From: SLRI01 sp942491185
GTDB lineage: Bacteria > Pseudomonadota > Alphaproteobacteria > Geminicoccales > Geminicoccaceae
Direction of reading: 5' to 3'
Assembly: GCA_942491185.1 (NCBI GenBank)
Contig: CALOAB010000011.1
Coordinates: 163,710 to 227,709, forward strand
Length of the DNA stretch: 64,000 nt
Below, piece after piece: positions 46,536-55,967 of this stretch (its first letter is position 1; the number at the start of each line of letters is the position of its first letter). The translations under genes were made by a program, and so were the position numbers. The notes under the pieces were generated by a model. It was not told the origin of the DNA. It made no database searches and saw only the letters and a program-made list of their open reading frames with translations.

Positions 46536-49500
46536 GACGTTTCCTTCTCGTTTGCCGCTTCGCCGGACCCTGCACCAGCACCAGAACCGTCGTCCGGCGG
46601 GCAGAGCTCGTCGAAATACTGGGCGGTCAGGGTCTCGCTTTCAACGAGCAGCCCCTGGATCGCATCGAAATGGGTGACCGGCACGCCGAGATTAAGCTGG
46701 CGGTTGGCAGCGAGCACCAACGCCTCCTTGAGGCCGGGCGGCGCTTTGGTCGGGTCGAAGTCCCGACCGGTGGTCGAGAGCCGGAGCACTGCCTGGAGCG
46801 CGTGCAGCAAATCGAATGTCTGGAGCAGCCTTTGGCCGCGCGGCTCGTCGAGAATGCCGAGCTCGATTGCCGTTGTCAGCACCGAGCGGGTATCGGTCGT
46901 CCGCAGTCGTGGCTCGTCGGCGCCATGCAGCAGCACCAAGAACTGAGCCATGAACTCGAGCTCGACCAGCCCACCGCGGCAATGCTTGATATTCCAGGGA
47001 TGGTCGCTGCCGTGCTCCTTGAAGATGCGAAAGCGCATGGCCCGCACCTCGGTCTGCAGTGTCTGCGCCTCCGTCGGCCGCGCCAGTGCTTCGTCGATGA
47101 CGGCCGCCAGCTTTCGCGCCAGCTCAGGGTCACCCGCCACCGGCCGGGCCCGGGTCAGCGACTGGCGCTCCCAGATCTGCGCTGTGCTCTCATGATACTT
47201 GGTGAAATTGTCGAGGCTTGCCGCGACCGGGCCGACGCTGCCTGAGGGACGCAGCCGCGTGTCGATCTCATAGAGCCTGCCCTCGGCCGTCTGGGCGCTG
47301 ATCGCGCTCACCAACCGCTGGCCGAGCCGGGCGTAATAGGTCTGTGGCGGCAACGGCTTCTCGCCGTCGGACATCGCTTCCGGCGGGGCATCGTAGACGA
47401 AGACGAGATCGAGATCGGAACCGAGCGTGAGCTCGCGCGAGCCGAGCTTGCCCATGCCGATCACACAAAAGGCCCCGCCCGGCACCCGCCCATGCTGGGC
47501 CTCGAGCCAGCGCTCGGCTTCCGGCAGCAGCGTGCACAACACCAGCTCGGCAATGCTGGTGAGCGCGCGGCTGGCGCTCGTCGCATCGGCAAAGCCGAGC
47601 AGCACGTGCAGGCCGGCCTGAAACCGTCTGCCCTGCGCCCAGCGTCGGCAGAGGTCGAGCAGCGCCTCGAGGTGAACGGCGTCGCGCTTGAGCAGCGCCA
47701 GCTCGCTCTTCAGCGCCGCCTCGTCGGGCAGCGGCTCGAAGAAGTCCGGTGCCAGCATCGCATCGAACAGCGCCACGTTGCTCGCCAGCACCTCGGCCAG
47801 CCTGGGTGCCGCGCCTATGAGATCGCTCAGCAGCGTGAGAATGTTGGGGTTGGCGCGGATCAGCGAGAAGAACTGCACGCCCGCAGGCAGACCCGACAAG
47901 AAGGTATCGAGCAGCCGGAAGGCCTCGTCGACATCGGTCTGGCGTTCCAGCGAGCTGAGGATGCCCGGCGTCAGCTCGGTCAGGATCTCGCGGGCCCTTG
48001 TGCTGCGGGTGGCGCGAATATGGCCGTGATGCCATTGCCGGATGCGTGCCGAGACGGCGGCCGGGTCCAAAAAGCCCATCTCGCGCAGGGTGTCGAGCGT
48101 GCCCGGGTCGTCTTCCGTTCCGGTGAAGACGAGCTGCTTGCCGGCACCGAGATCGGGCTCTGCCTCGAACAGCTGGGCGTAGTGGCGTTCGACCCGTTGC
48201 AGTGTCTCCATCAGCGATTCGCTGAGCGCCGTTTCATCGGCGAAACCGGCAAATCGGGCGAACTGGGCGAGCTCCTGATCGCGCGAAGGCAGTGCCTGGG
48301 TCTGCTTGTCGGCGACCATCTGGAGGCGATGCTCGAGGCCGCGCAGGAACCCATAAGCCATGGCCAGCTCGACGCCGGCGTTGCCGTCCACCCAGCGCCC
48401 TTCGACCAGTCGCTCGAGGGCGACGAGGGTCCGTGCATCGCGCAATTCGGGGTGACGGCCACCCAAGATCAGCTGCTGGGTCTGCACGAAGAACTCGATC
48501 TCGCGGATCCCGCCGCGGCCGACCTTGAGGTCGTGGCCCCTGACGCCGATCGTGCCGAAGCCGCGATGCGCATTGATCTGCCGCTTGATCGAGTGGATGT
48601 CGCGGATCGCGGCGTAGTCGAGATGCTTGCGCCAGACGAAGGGCGACAAGCGACGCAGGAAGCCATTGCCAGCCGTCTTGTCGCCGGCCACCACGCGCGC
48701 CTTGATGAAGGCCGCCCGCTCCCAATTCTGGCCGTGCCGCTCGTAGTAGACCTCGGCGGCATCGACCGAGAGTGCCAGTGGCTGGCCGGGCGGATGTGGG
48801 CGCAGGCGCAGATCGGTGCGAAAGACATAGCCTTCGCGGCTCTTGTTCTCGAGGCCGTAGACGATCGCCCGGGCAGCCCGAACGGCGAGCGACATGGGCG
48901 TCTCGCGGCCCGTGTAGGTGATGCGCTGCGGATCGAAGAAGACGATCAGGTCGATGTCGCTCGAGTAGTTCAGCTCGCCGGCGCCGAGCTTGCCCATGCC
49001 GATCACGAAAATGCCGCAGTCGCGGGCCGGGGCATCGTCGGAGCCGAGCTCGATCTCGCCGCGCTTGGCCGATTCGACGAGAAAGGTCTCGAGCACGGCC
49101 TCGGTCGCCCGGTCGGCAAGGCGCGTCAGGCTGGTCGTCACCGCGTCCAGATCGAAGACGCCCTCGAGGTCGGCGAGCCCGACCACCATCGCCACCCGCC
49201 GCTTGGCCTTGCGCAAGCCCGGCAACATCCGGTTGCGATCGAGCGGCAGCTCGTCGATGGCCCGGATCTCGGCATCGACCACGGCTGCAGGTCCTTTTGT
49301 CCGATAGTCGAGCAGGACCGTAGGCTCGGCCGTCAGGCAGTCGGCGAGGTAGGGGCTCATCGCGAAGACCCCGGCCATCAGCGCCTGGTCGGCCGGGTCG
49401 TCGAGCCGTGCCTGCAGGGCCAGGGTCACGGCTGGATCATTGGCGCGCGAGGCCGCCTGCAGCCACCGCGCGCGCCAGGCTTCGGGCGTCGGGTCGCTGC

Positions 49501-49549
49501 CCGCAGGCGGTAGCAGGGGAGGTGAGACCTTGGGCTCGAAACCGCTCAA
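46532..49549 (-). CDS. glnE: Bifunctional glutamine synthetase adenylyltransferase/adenylyl-removing enzyme
   Basis: 1,005 residues, full length. There are two nucleotidyltransferase domains: SSDIDLIVFFDPQ in the N-terminal half (adenylyl-removing activity) and GSDLDLVFVYDAP in the C-terminal half (adenylylating activity), each following a GMGKLG(A/S)REL-like motif. Between and after them are the helical GlnD-PII-UTase-like and regulatory regions. GlnE adds or removes AMP on glutamine synthetase in response to PII and glutamine, matching the glutamate synthase genes elsewhere in the window. The bcp gene overlaps its stop. No frame break is seen across 3 kb. Confidence 0.96.
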   Translation of the reverse strand: MSGFEPKVSPPLLPPAGSDPTPEAWRARWLQAASRANDPAVTLALQARLDDPADQALMAGVFAMSPYLADCLTAEPTVLLDYRTKGPAAVVDAEIRAIDELPLDRNRMLPGLRKAKRRVAMVVGLADLEGVFDLDAVTTSLTRLADRATEAVLETFLVESAKRGEIELGSDDAPARDCGIFVIGMGKLGAGELNYSSDIDLIVFFDPQRITYTGRETPMSLAVRAARAIVYGLENKSREGYVFRTDLRLRPHPPGQPLALSVDAAEVYYERHGQNWERAAFIKARVVAGDKTAGNGFLRRLSPFVWRKHLDYAAIRDIHSIKRQINAHRGFGTIGVRGHDLKVGRGGIREIEFFVQTQQLILGGRHPELRDARTLVALERLVEGRWVDGNAGVELAMAYGFLRGLEHRLQMVADKQTQALPSRDQELAQFARFAGFADETALSESLMETLQRVERHYAQLFEAEPDLGAGKQLVFTGTEDDPGTLDTLREMGFLDPAAVSARIRQWHHGHIRATRSTRAREILTELTPGILSSLERQTDVDEAFRLLDTFLSGLPAGVQFFSLIRANPNILTLLSDLIGAAPRLAEVLASNVALFDAMLAPDFFEPLPDEAALKSELALLKRDAVHLEALLDLCRRWAQGRRFQAGLHVLLGFADATSASRALTSIAELVLCTLLPEAERWLEAQHGRVPGGAFCVIGMGKLGSRELTLGSDLDLVFVYDAPPEAMSDGEKPLPPQTYYARLGQRLVSAISAQTAEGRLYEIDTRLRPSGSVGPVAASLDNFTKYHESTAQIWERQSLTRARPVAGDPELARKLAAVIDEALARPTEAQTLQTEVRAMRFRIFKEHGSDHPWNIKHCRGGLVELEFMAQFLVLLHGADEPRLRTTDTRSVLTTAIELGILDEPRGQRLLQTFDLLHALQAVLRLSTTGRDFDPTKAPPGLKEALVLAANRQLNLGVPVTHFDAIQGLLVESETLTAQYFDELCPPDDGSGAGAGSGEAANEKETS

Positions 49550-49651
49550 CAGAGGTGCGCTCGATCAGCGAAGGGCCGGCTCCGGACGAGCGTGGCCAAG
49601 ACAGTGAAGGTTCCCCGTCCGGCCGCTCGGGTCAAGCGCTGATGCGGGCTC

Positions 49652-50896
49652 TCATGCCGCTCTGACCAGAACATGGCGCTTCTTGCCGGCCGAAAGCTTG
49701 AGCGTGTCCTGCTCCAGCGCCTTGCTGTCGACGATCAGCTGCTCGTCCTCGATCCGGCTGTCATTGAGCTTGGCACCGCCGCCCCGGATGAGCCGGCGCA
49801 CCTCGGCGTTCGAGCTGGCAAGCCCGGCGAGCTGAAAGAGCTCGAGAACCGCGAGCCCGCTTGCCAGCCGTGCAGCGGCGACCTCGACAGTGGGCAGGCC
49901 GGCCGCCTCGCCGGCGCCCTCGAACTGGGCTCGCGCGGCAGCGGCAGCCTGCTCTGCGGCCTCGGTCCCGTGCGCGAGGCGGGTCGCCTCGAGCGCCAGC
50001 ACCTTCTTCGCCTCGTTGATCTCCGCCCCGGCCAAGGCCTCGAGCCTGGCGATCTCGGCAAGCGGCAGCTCGGTGAACAGCTTGAGGAACCGGCCGACAT
50101 CGGCGTCCTCGGTGTTGCGCCAGTACTGCCAGTAATCGAAGGGCGACAGCCGCTCCGCGTCGAGCCAGACAGCACCGGCCGCCGTCTTGCCCATCTTGGC
50201 GCCCGAGGCTGTCGTGATCAGTGGCGTGGTCAGGCCGAAGAGCTGCAAGCCGTCGATCCGGCGACCCAGCTCCACCCCGTTGACGATATTGCCCCACTGG
50301 TCCGAGCCGCCCATCTGCAGCCGGCAGCCCTGGCGCCGGGCGAGCTCGAGAAAGTCATAAGCCTGCATGACCATGTAGTTGAACTCGAGCAGGGTCAGCG
50401 GCTGCTCGCGCTCGAGCCGGAGCTTGACGCTGTCGAAGGTCAGCATCCGGTTGATGGTGAAATGCGTGCCGAAATCCCGAAGGAACGGGATGTAGTGCAG
50501 CGCGTCGAGCCAGGTCGCGTTGTCGACCAGGCGGGCACCACCGGTGCCGAACTCGAGGAACGCCTCGAGATTGGTGCGAATGCCGGCCTTGTTCACCTCG
50601 ATCGCGGCATCGTCGAGCAAGGGCCGGCTCTCGTCACGAAAGGACGGGTCGCCCACCTTGGTCGTGCCGCCGCCGACAAGTGCTATCGGCTGGTGCCCGG
50701 TGCGCTGCAGCGTGCGCAGCATCATGATGCTGACGAGATGGCCGACATGCAGGCTGGACGCCGTGCAATCGTAGCCGACATAAGCCGCGATCGGCCCGGC
50801 GAGCGCTGCGGCATCGAGCGCTTCGGCATCGGTGCACTGATGGATGTAGCCGCGCTCGTCGAGCGTGCGCAGCAAGTCGGAGCGGAAGCTGCTCAT
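49652..50896 (-). CDS. tyrS: Tyrosyl-tRNA synthetase
   Basis: 414 residues from ATG 50896; the frame is open to 50941 but the extra residues are not conserved. Class I aminoacyl-tRNA synthetase motifs are HVGHL (HIGH-type) and KMGKT (KMSKS-type; bacterial TyrRS commonly have KFGKT). YVGYDCTASSLHVGH and QMGGSDQWGNI bind tyrosine. A C-terminal S4-like RNA-binding domain (about 350-414) contains EVRRLIRGGGAKLNDSRI. It charges tRNA-Tyr. The glnE gene is about 100 bases downstream on the same strand. Confidence 0.97.
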   Translation of the reverse strand: MSSFRSDLLRTLDERGYIHQCTDAEALDAAALAGPIAAYVGYDCTASSLHVGHLVSIMMLRTLQRTGHQPIALVGGGTTKVGDPSFRDESRPLLDDAAIEVNKAGIRTNLEAFLEFGTGGARLVDNATWLDALHYIPFLRDFGTHFTINRMLTFDSVKLRLEREQPLTLLEFNYMVMQAYDFLELARRQGCRLQMGGSDQWGNIVNGVELGRRIDGLQLFGLTTPLITTASGAKMGKTAAGAVWLDAERLSPFDYWQYWRNTEDADVGRFLKLFTELPLAEIARLEALAGAEINEAKKVLALEATRLAHGTEAAEQAAAAARAQFEGAGEAAGLPTVEVAAARLASGLAVLELFQLAGLASSNAEVRRLIRGGGAKLNDSRIEDEQLIVDSKALEQDTLKLSAGKKRHVLVRAA

Positions 50897-50970
50897 TGTC
50901 GTTTTCTGATCTTTGCTGACCGTCGTCGATGTCGGCGACACGGCCTCTGGCAGACGCCCAGGCGCCGCCG

Positions 50971-51639
50971 TCAGCGGGCCAGGGCCATGGGCTCGGCGGA
51001 AGGCTTCAGGCGCTTGTCGAGATAGCTCTCGCAGGTCGTCTCGAACTCGTCACGGTCATCGCTGAACACATGGTCGGCGCTATCGACCTGGTGGAAATCG
51101 ATCGTGATCCCGCGCTGCTGGCTGAGCTTGGTCACCAGCTTCTCGACGGAATCCGGCGGGGTCACCATGTCGCGCTCGCCATGGATGATCAGGCCGGAGG
51201 ACGGGCAGGGCGCCAGGAAGCTGAAATCGTACATGTTGGCCGGCAGGCCAGCGCAGATGAAGCCTTGGATCTCGGGCCGGCGCATGAGCAGCTGCATGGC
51301 GATCCAGGCGCCGAACGAGAAGCCACCGCACCAGGCGATCGGGCTGTTGGGGTTGTGCGTCTGCATCCAATCCAGCGCTGCCGCGGCATCTCGAAGCTCG
51401 CCCTGGCCATGGTCGAACACGCCCTGGCTGCGCCCGACGCCGCGAAAATTGAAGCGGAGCGTCGAGAAGCCACGCCGCGCAAACATGTGGAACATCAGAT
51501 GCACCAGGCGATTGTTCATCGTGCCGCCATATTGCGGATGCGGATGCAGCACGATGGCCAGCGGTGGATTCGGTCCCTCGCCATGCACGTAGCGGCCTTC
51601 GAGCCGGCCGTCGGATCCATTGAAAATGACTTCGGGCAT
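50971..51639 (-). CDS. Alpha/beta hydrolase, YqiA/'dienelactone'-like
   Basis: 222 residues from ATG 51639 (MPEVIFNG), the usual beginning of this family; the frame extends to 51675. VLHPHPQYGGTMNN is the oxyanion region typical of this subgroup, the nucleophile is in GFSFGAW (G-x-S-x-G), GERDMVTP carries the acid and DSADHVFSDD the histidine. Homologues are small cytosolic hydrolases of unknown substrate that are often found next to cysE/iscS or tyrS in alphaproteobacteria. It is divergent from cysE across about 280 bases. Confidence 0.88.
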   Translation of the reverse strand: MPEVIFNGSDGRLEGRYVHGEGPNPPLAIVLHPHPQYGGTMNNRLVHLMFHMFARRGFSTLRFNFRGVGRSQGVFDHGQGELRDAAAALDWMQTHNPNSPIAWCGGFSFGAWIAMQLLMRRPEIQGFICAGLPANMYDFSFLAPCPSSGLIIHGERDMVTPPDSVEKLVTKLSQQRGITIDFHQVDSADHVFSDDRDEFETTCESYLDKRLKPSAEPMALAR

Positions 51640-51794
51640 TCCTCGTCCACTCCTGCGCCGCAACCGTCGCTGCACCTCGACCCTCGGCCGGGCTGGCCCA
51701 GCATCATGCGATGACTGGACGCGCCCGCCCGATCGGCCGGTCTGCCGGCAACGATCGAGACATGTGACGCCGTCGGCGGCGCTCTATCCCTTGA

Positions 51795-51822
51795 TTGACC
51801 GATGCCCAAGCCAACCTATACT
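51795..51822 (+). promoter_or_regulatory. Likely sigma-70 promoter of the cysE-mnmA operon
   Basis: TTGACC (51795-51800) and TATACT (51817-51822) are separated by 16 bases, both five of six to consensus. The predicted start near 51829 leaves a leader of about 95 bases before cysE. No operator palindrome is obvious around it. Confidence 0.6.
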
Positions 51823-51923
51823 CGCACGTCCCGACGAACGTTATCGATCGGAGCTAGGCGTCTCCTCCTATGCTCTTGACTGATGCGAACGGCCGGCGTT
51901 GGGCAGGATGGGGGCTATACCGC

Positions 51924-52640
51924 ATGCGAGCGTCGATGTTCAAGAGAATCCGCGATGACATCGAAGCCGTGTTTGCGCGCGACCCAGCGGCGCGATCGCG
52001 GCTGGAGGTGCTGCTCTGCTACCCAGGGCTGCATGCGCTGCTCGTGCATCGCCTGGCCCATCGCCTCTGGCGCGCGGGCTGGCGGTTGTCGGCGCGGTGG
52101 CTGTCGCAAGTGAGCCGCTTCTTCACCGGCATCGAGATACACCCTGGTGCGAGCATCGGCGAACGTCTCTTCATCGACCACGGCATGGGCGTGGTGATCG
52201 GCGAGACTGCCGAGATCGGCGACGACGTTACCCTGTATCAGGGTGTGACGTTGGGCGGGGTCAGCGGCGACTCCGGCAAGCGGCATCCGACCCTCGCCGA
52301 CGGTGTCGTGGTCGGCGCCGGTGCGGCGGTGCTCGGGCCGTTTGTCGTCGGCAAGGGGGCGCGGGTCGGATCGAACGCCGTGGTCCTGCAGGCGGTCGAC
52401 GCCGGCACGACCGTCGTCGGCGTGCCCGCGCACGCTGCGGTCCGCAAGCCGACAGCCGTCGACTGGCGCTGCTTTCCAGCCTACGGCACCGAACCCGGCA
52501 GCGACGCCGATCCCATGCAGGCGGCGATCGAGCGCTTGTGCAGCCGCGTCGACGAGCTCGAGAACGAGATCGTTCGCCTGCGCCACAGCCCGGACGAGCC
52601 CGACTCCGAGCGTCGCCTCGTGGCCAATCTCCATCGCTGA
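51924..52640 (+). CDS. cysE: Serine O-acetyltransferase
   Basis: 238 residues from ATG 51924, preceded by GGGGG at 9-10 bases; ATG 51936 (MFKRIRDD) is a close alternative. The left-handed beta-helix hexapeptide repeat domain is clear: GIEIHPGASIGERLFIDHGMGVVIGETAEIGDDVTLYQGVTLGG, with the CysE histidine in DHGMGVVIGETA, then AAVLGPFVVGKGARVGSNAVV. The C-terminal part is longer than in short CysE forms and ends in a coiled helix (ERLCSRVDELENEIVRLRH). It makes O-acetylserine for CysK. The first gene of an operon that continues with cysteine desulfurase. Confidence 0.94.
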   Translation: MRASMFKRIRDDIEAVFARDPAARSRLEVLLCYPGLHALLVHRLAHRLWRAGWRLSARWLSQVSRFFTGIEIHPGASIGERLFIDHGMGVVIGETAEIGDDVTLYQGVTLGGVSGDSGKRHPTLADGVVVGAGAAVLGPFVVGKGARVGSNAVVLQAVDAGTTVVGVPAHAAVRKPTAVDWRCFPAYGTEPGSDADPMQAAIERLCSRVDELENEIVRLRHSPDEPDSERRLVANLHR

Positions 52641-52660
52641 CTGACGGACGCCATCGCGCG

Positions 52661-53763
52661 ATGCGGGACATGGCGCGTGCCTATCTCGACCACGCGGCGA
52701 CCTCGCCGGTGCGGCCTGCGGTGCGCCAGGCGGTCATCGAGGCCCTGGACCTGCCGGGCAACCCGTCCTCCGTCCACGCTGAGGGGCGCGCCGCCCGGGC
52801 GCGGCTCGAGCAAGCGCGGCAGCGTGCGCGCGCCGCCATCGGTGTCGGCGACACCGGTGCCCTGATCTTCACCAGCGGCGCCACCGAGGCCAACGCCACA
52901 GCACTCGCCGGATCACCCCGAACGCTGGCATCCGCCGTCGAGCATCCCTCGATCCTCGCCCAGCCGAACGTCGAGACGGTGCCCGTCGACGCTGCCGGCC
53001 GGCTCGACCTCGCGGCACTCGAGGTGCTCCTCGCCCAGGGGGGCGTGGGATGCGTGGCCCAATGCTGGCGAACAACGAGACCGGGGTGCTCCAACCGGTT
53101 CTCGAGGCGGCCCGGCTGGCGCACGCGGCGGGTGCCACACTGCATGTCGATGCGGTCCAGGCGATGGGCAAGGGGACCCTCGACGCGCTGGCGCTGGGCT
53201 GCGACAGCCTCTCGCTCTCGGCCCACAAGATCGGCGGGCCCAAGGGGACGGGCGCACTCTGGCTCAAGGATCAGGGCCGGCTGACGCCCCTGCTCAAGGG
53301 TGGCGGCCAGGAGTCGATGCATCGGGCCGGCACCGAGGGCATCGCCGGCATTCTAGGCTTTGCTGCGGCCCTCGACGCCATCGAGCCCGGTGAGGCGGCA
53401 AGGCTGGCGGGGCTCCGGGACGCGCTCGAGGCGCGTGCACAGGCGCTCGTCTCGGACTGCGTCATGGTCGCTGCCGATGTCGATCGACTGCCGCACATCA
53501 CCGCCATAGCGCTCCCGGGCATCAGCGCCATGACCCAGGTGATGGCATTGGATCTGGACGGCATAGCGGTCTCCGCCGGGGCCGCCTGCTCCTCGGGCAA
53601 GGTCAGCCGGAGCCATGTCCTCGACGCCATGGGCGTCGCATCGGAGGTGGCCGACAGCACCATCCGCGTCAGCCTCGGCTGGAGCACGACGGCAGCGGAT
53701 GTCGAGCGCTTCCTCGACGCCTGGGGACGCCTCGCTGCTCGCCGCCAGCGCCGTGCCGCGTGA
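52661..53763 (+). pseudogene. Cysteine desulfurase (IscS/NifS-like), broken by a 1-base deletion
   Basis: The first frame starts ATG 52661 (MRDMARAYLDHAATSPVRPA) and reads to LAQGGVGCVA near 53058; the second resumes MLANNETGVLQPVLEAARL. Adding one base to the CCC at 53058-53060 restores VAPMLANNETG and a 367-residue protein. All functional residues are present: PLP Lys in SAHKIGGPKGTGALW, and the catalytic Cys in SAGAACSSGKVSRSHVL. The enzyme would supply persulfide sulfur to Fe-S assembly and to MnmA. As written it cannot give full-length protein unless ribosomes shift. Because the lesion is in a short C-run and the enzyme is usually essential, assembly error is likely. Confidence 0.88.
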
Positions 53764-53866
53764 AGCCCAAGCGGTCACCTTGGAGAGGCTCGAAGCGGCA
53801 GCCCCTTGCGGTTTCTCACGTTTTGCCCACTTTATCGATTGGTTCTCAAGCAACGGGATAGCGCGC

Positions 53867-54217
53867 ATGACCGCCCTCGACAGCGCCGACAAGGTCGTCG
53901 CCCTCACGCCCGCCGCCGTGGCACGGGCCCGCGAGCTGCTCGCCAACCACGGTGCCGACGCCGCCGGCTTGCGCCTCGGCGTCAAGACCACCGGGTGCTC
54001 GGGCATGAGCTACAAGCTCGATTTCGCGAGCAGCATCGGCAGCGACGACACGGTGATCGAGAAGGACGGCGTCAAGCTGTTGGTCGATCCCGAGGCCGTC
54101 ATGTACGTGCTCGGCACCGAGATCGACTGGGTCGAGGACAAGCTGGGTGCCATGTTCGTCTTCAACAATCCCAACGAGAAGGCGCGCTGCGGCTGCGGCG
54201 AGAGCTTCTCGGTCTGA
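53867..54217 (+). CDS. Iron-sulfur A-type carrier (IscA/SufA/ErpA family)
   Basis: 116 residues from ATG 53867; upstream frames belong to the cysteine desulfurase. The three invariant cysteines are seen as TTGCSG and RCGCGESF. LTPAAVARARELL is the usual start of the domain and VKLLVDPEAVMYVLGTEIDWVEDKLGAMFVFNNPN is the conserved C-terminal half. A-type carriers receive clusters from the scaffold and pass them to targets. The scaffold genes (iscU or sufBCD) are not in the window. It is 104 bases after the desulfurase stop and 15 before the ferredoxin gene. Confidence 0.92.
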   Translation: MTALDSADKVVALTPAAVARARELLANHGADAAGLRLGVKTTGCSGMSYKLDFASSIGSDDTVIEKDGVKLLVDPEAVMYVLGTEIDWVEDKLGAMFVFNNPNEKARCGCGESFSV

Positions 54218-54232
54218 CGCCGCGTCGGTGCA

Positions 54233-54556
54233 ATGCCCCAAGTGACGTTCGTCTTGCCTGACGGGCAAGAGATCCGCGCCACGGCACGCGTCGGCGAGAC
54301 GGTGCTCGATGTGGCGCGCCATGAGACGATTGCCATCGAGGGCGCTTGCGGCGGGGCCATGGCCTGCGCCACCTGTCATGTGATCGTCGAGCCGAACCAG
54401 TTCGCCTCACTGCCACGCGCGTCGCCGGAAGAAGAGGACATGCTCGATCTGGCCGAGAGCCTGAGCGCCACCTCCCGGCTCGGCTGCCAGCTGCGGCTCG
54501 ACGAGGCGCTGGACGGGCTCACCGTCACCGTGCCCAAGACCAGCTTGCTCGGCTAG
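54233..54556 (+). CDS. [2Fe-2S] ferredoxin, adrenodoxin type
   Basis: 107 residues, of the ISC-type/adrenodoxin-like ferredoxin family. The cluster-binding motif is visible as CGGAMACATCHV (C-x5-C-x2-C; the usual pattern C-x5-C-x2-C..C) with the fourth cysteine in RLGCQL. FVLPDGQEIRATARVGETVLDVARHE is the preceding ubiquitin-like sheet. It gives electrons for cluster assembly or for monooxygenases; its position between an A-type carrier and mnmA suits Fe-S assembly. The mnmA start follows its stop by two bases. Confidence 0.93.
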   Translation: MPQVTFVLPDGQEIRATARVGETVLDVARHETIAIEGACGGAMACATCHVIVEPNQFASLPRASPEEEDMLDLAESLSATSRLGCQLRLDEALDGLTVTVPKTSLLG

Positions 54557-54558
54557 GC

Positions 54559-55719
54559 ATGGGCCAACCACCGCTCTCCGCCGAAGGCTTGTCGCTGCAA
54601 CCCGGCGCCCGGGTGGTCGTTGCCATGTCCGGCGGCGTCGACAGTGCCGTCACCGCAGCATTGCTGCACGAGGCCGGTCTGGAGGTCGTGGGCATCACGC
54701 TCCAGCTCTACGACCACGGCAAGGCCATCAACCGCAAAGGCGCCTGCTGCGCCGGCCAGGACATCCAAGACGCCCGCAACGTCGCCGATGCCATCGGCAT
54801 CCCGCATTACGTCTTGGATTTCGAGAGCCGCTTCAAGGCGGCGGTGATCGACGACTTCGCTGCCGCCTATGCTGCCGGCCGCACGCCCATCCCCTGCGTC
54901 CGCTGCAACCAGCGGATCAAGTTCACCGATCTTTAGAATGTGGCGCGCGACCTCGGTGCGGCAGCGTTGGCGACCGGCCATTATGCGCGACGGCTCGATG
55001 GCCCCAGCGGCGCCGAGCTGCACCGCGCCGTCGATCCGACCAAGGATCAAAGCTACTTCCTCTTCGCCACGACGCCAGCGCAGCTCGACTTCGTCCGCTT
55101 TCCCTTAGGCACATTGGACAAGGCCACGACCCGCATCGAGGCCGAGCGACTGGCACTGCCGGTGGCTGCCAAGCCGGAGAGCCAGGACATCTGCTTCGTC
55201 CCCGACGGCCACTACAGCAGCGTCGTCGGCAAGCTGGAGCCCCGGGCGATGCGCAAGGGCGCCATTCTGCACGTCGATGGACGGCGCCTGGGTGAGCACG
55301 CCGGGATCGGCAACTACACCGTGGGCCAAAGACGCGGGATCGGGGTCGCGGCGGCCGAGCGGCTCTACGTTGTCGGGCTCGATGCCGAGACCGACGAGGT
55401 GAGGGTCGGCCCGCGGCATGCCGGCATGAGCCGCGGCGTCATGATCTCGGAGTGCAACCGCCTGGGCCCATGGCCGCCGGGCCGATCCCTGCAGATCAAG
55501 CACCGCTACAATGAGCCCGCGGTCGAAGGCCGAATCGCCAATGGCGAGGGGCAGAGGGCCGAGCTGCGCTTCGTCGAGCCGCAGTCAGGCGTGGCGCCAG
55601 GTCAGGCGGCCGTGCTCTATGACGGCGAGCGGATCTTGGGCGGCGGCTGGATCGATGCGACCGTGCCTGCCGATAGCCCGATCGCCAAAGCCGCCACGGT
55701 GGCACCGCTCCCCGCTTGA
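54559..55719 (+). pseudogene. mnmA: tRNA 2-thiouridylase MnmA with an in-frame TAG
   Basis: A 387-codon frame from ATG 54559 to TGA 55719 is interrupted by one TAG at codon 126 (54934-54936). Both halves are in the same frame: the first ends CVRCNQRIKFTDL and the second begins NVARDLGAAALATGHYARR. Conserved MnmA elements are present: the P-loop AMSGGVDSA, catalytic Cys in PCVRCNQRIKF, Cys in PESQDICFVPDG, and GNYTVGQRRGIG. MnmA thiolates U34 of tRNA-Lys, Glu and Gln, taking sulfur from the cysteine desulfurase. The expected residue at the TAG is Leu or another hydrophobic (TTG to TAG is one change). It may be a true mutation, a base error, or a suppressed stop. Confidence 0.9.
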
Positions 55720-55744
55720 CACTTCTGCGCACCGGGCATATCTC
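55716..55744 (+). promoter_or_regulatory. Likely sigma-70 promoter of tRNA-Met
   Basis: A perfect -35 TTGACA (55716-55721) and TATCTC (55739-55744) are 17 bases apart. The predicted transcription start lies about 6 bases before the tRNA 5' end at 55757. The -35 overlaps the mnmA stop codon TGA (55717-55719). Confidence 0.6.
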
Positions 55745-55756
55745 GCGCTTCGGAAC

Positions 55757-55832
55757 GGCGGCGTAGCTCAGTTGGTAGAGCGGGGGAATCATAATCCCTG
55801 TGTCGGGGGTTCGAGTCCCTCCGCCGCTACCA
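55757..55832 (+). tRNA. tRNA-Met elongator (CAT), CCA encoded
   Basis: 76 bases with acceptor GGCGGCG/CGCCGCT (a G-U at the first pair), D arm GCTC/GAGC, anticodon stem GGGGA/TCCCT around loop ATCATAA, and T arm GGGGGTTCGAGTCCCTC. A CCA end is encoded (55830-55832). The first pair and the stem lack the initiator features (C1 x A72; GGG pairs), so I call it elongator. Confidence 0.92.
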
Positions 55833-55900
55833 CCCCATCGAGATTTCTCAACGACATTCAGGTCTAGTCGGCGCCGCGCTTGCGGCACGGATCAGCCACG

Positions 55901-55933
55901 AAAAAACCGGCCGCGCTGGTGAGCGGGCCGGCT
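55901..55933 (-). terminator. Intrinsic terminator for rpmF
   Basis: On the reverse strand, the stem AGCCGGCCCGC/GCGCGGCCGGT (imperfect) is followed by a run of six T (55906-55901). It stands about 40 bases after the rpmF stop and is the clearest rho-independent terminator in the window. Confidence 0.85.
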
Positions 55934-55967
55934 GTTCCGACGTGCGATTGAAACGAGGTCGGGCGGT

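Noticed and set aside
54934..54936. Recoding of TAG as pyrrolysine or by a shifted genetic code
   Set aside because: The other conserved genes read here show no internal TAG, and the position is not known for recoding in MnmA; mutation or base error is simpler.
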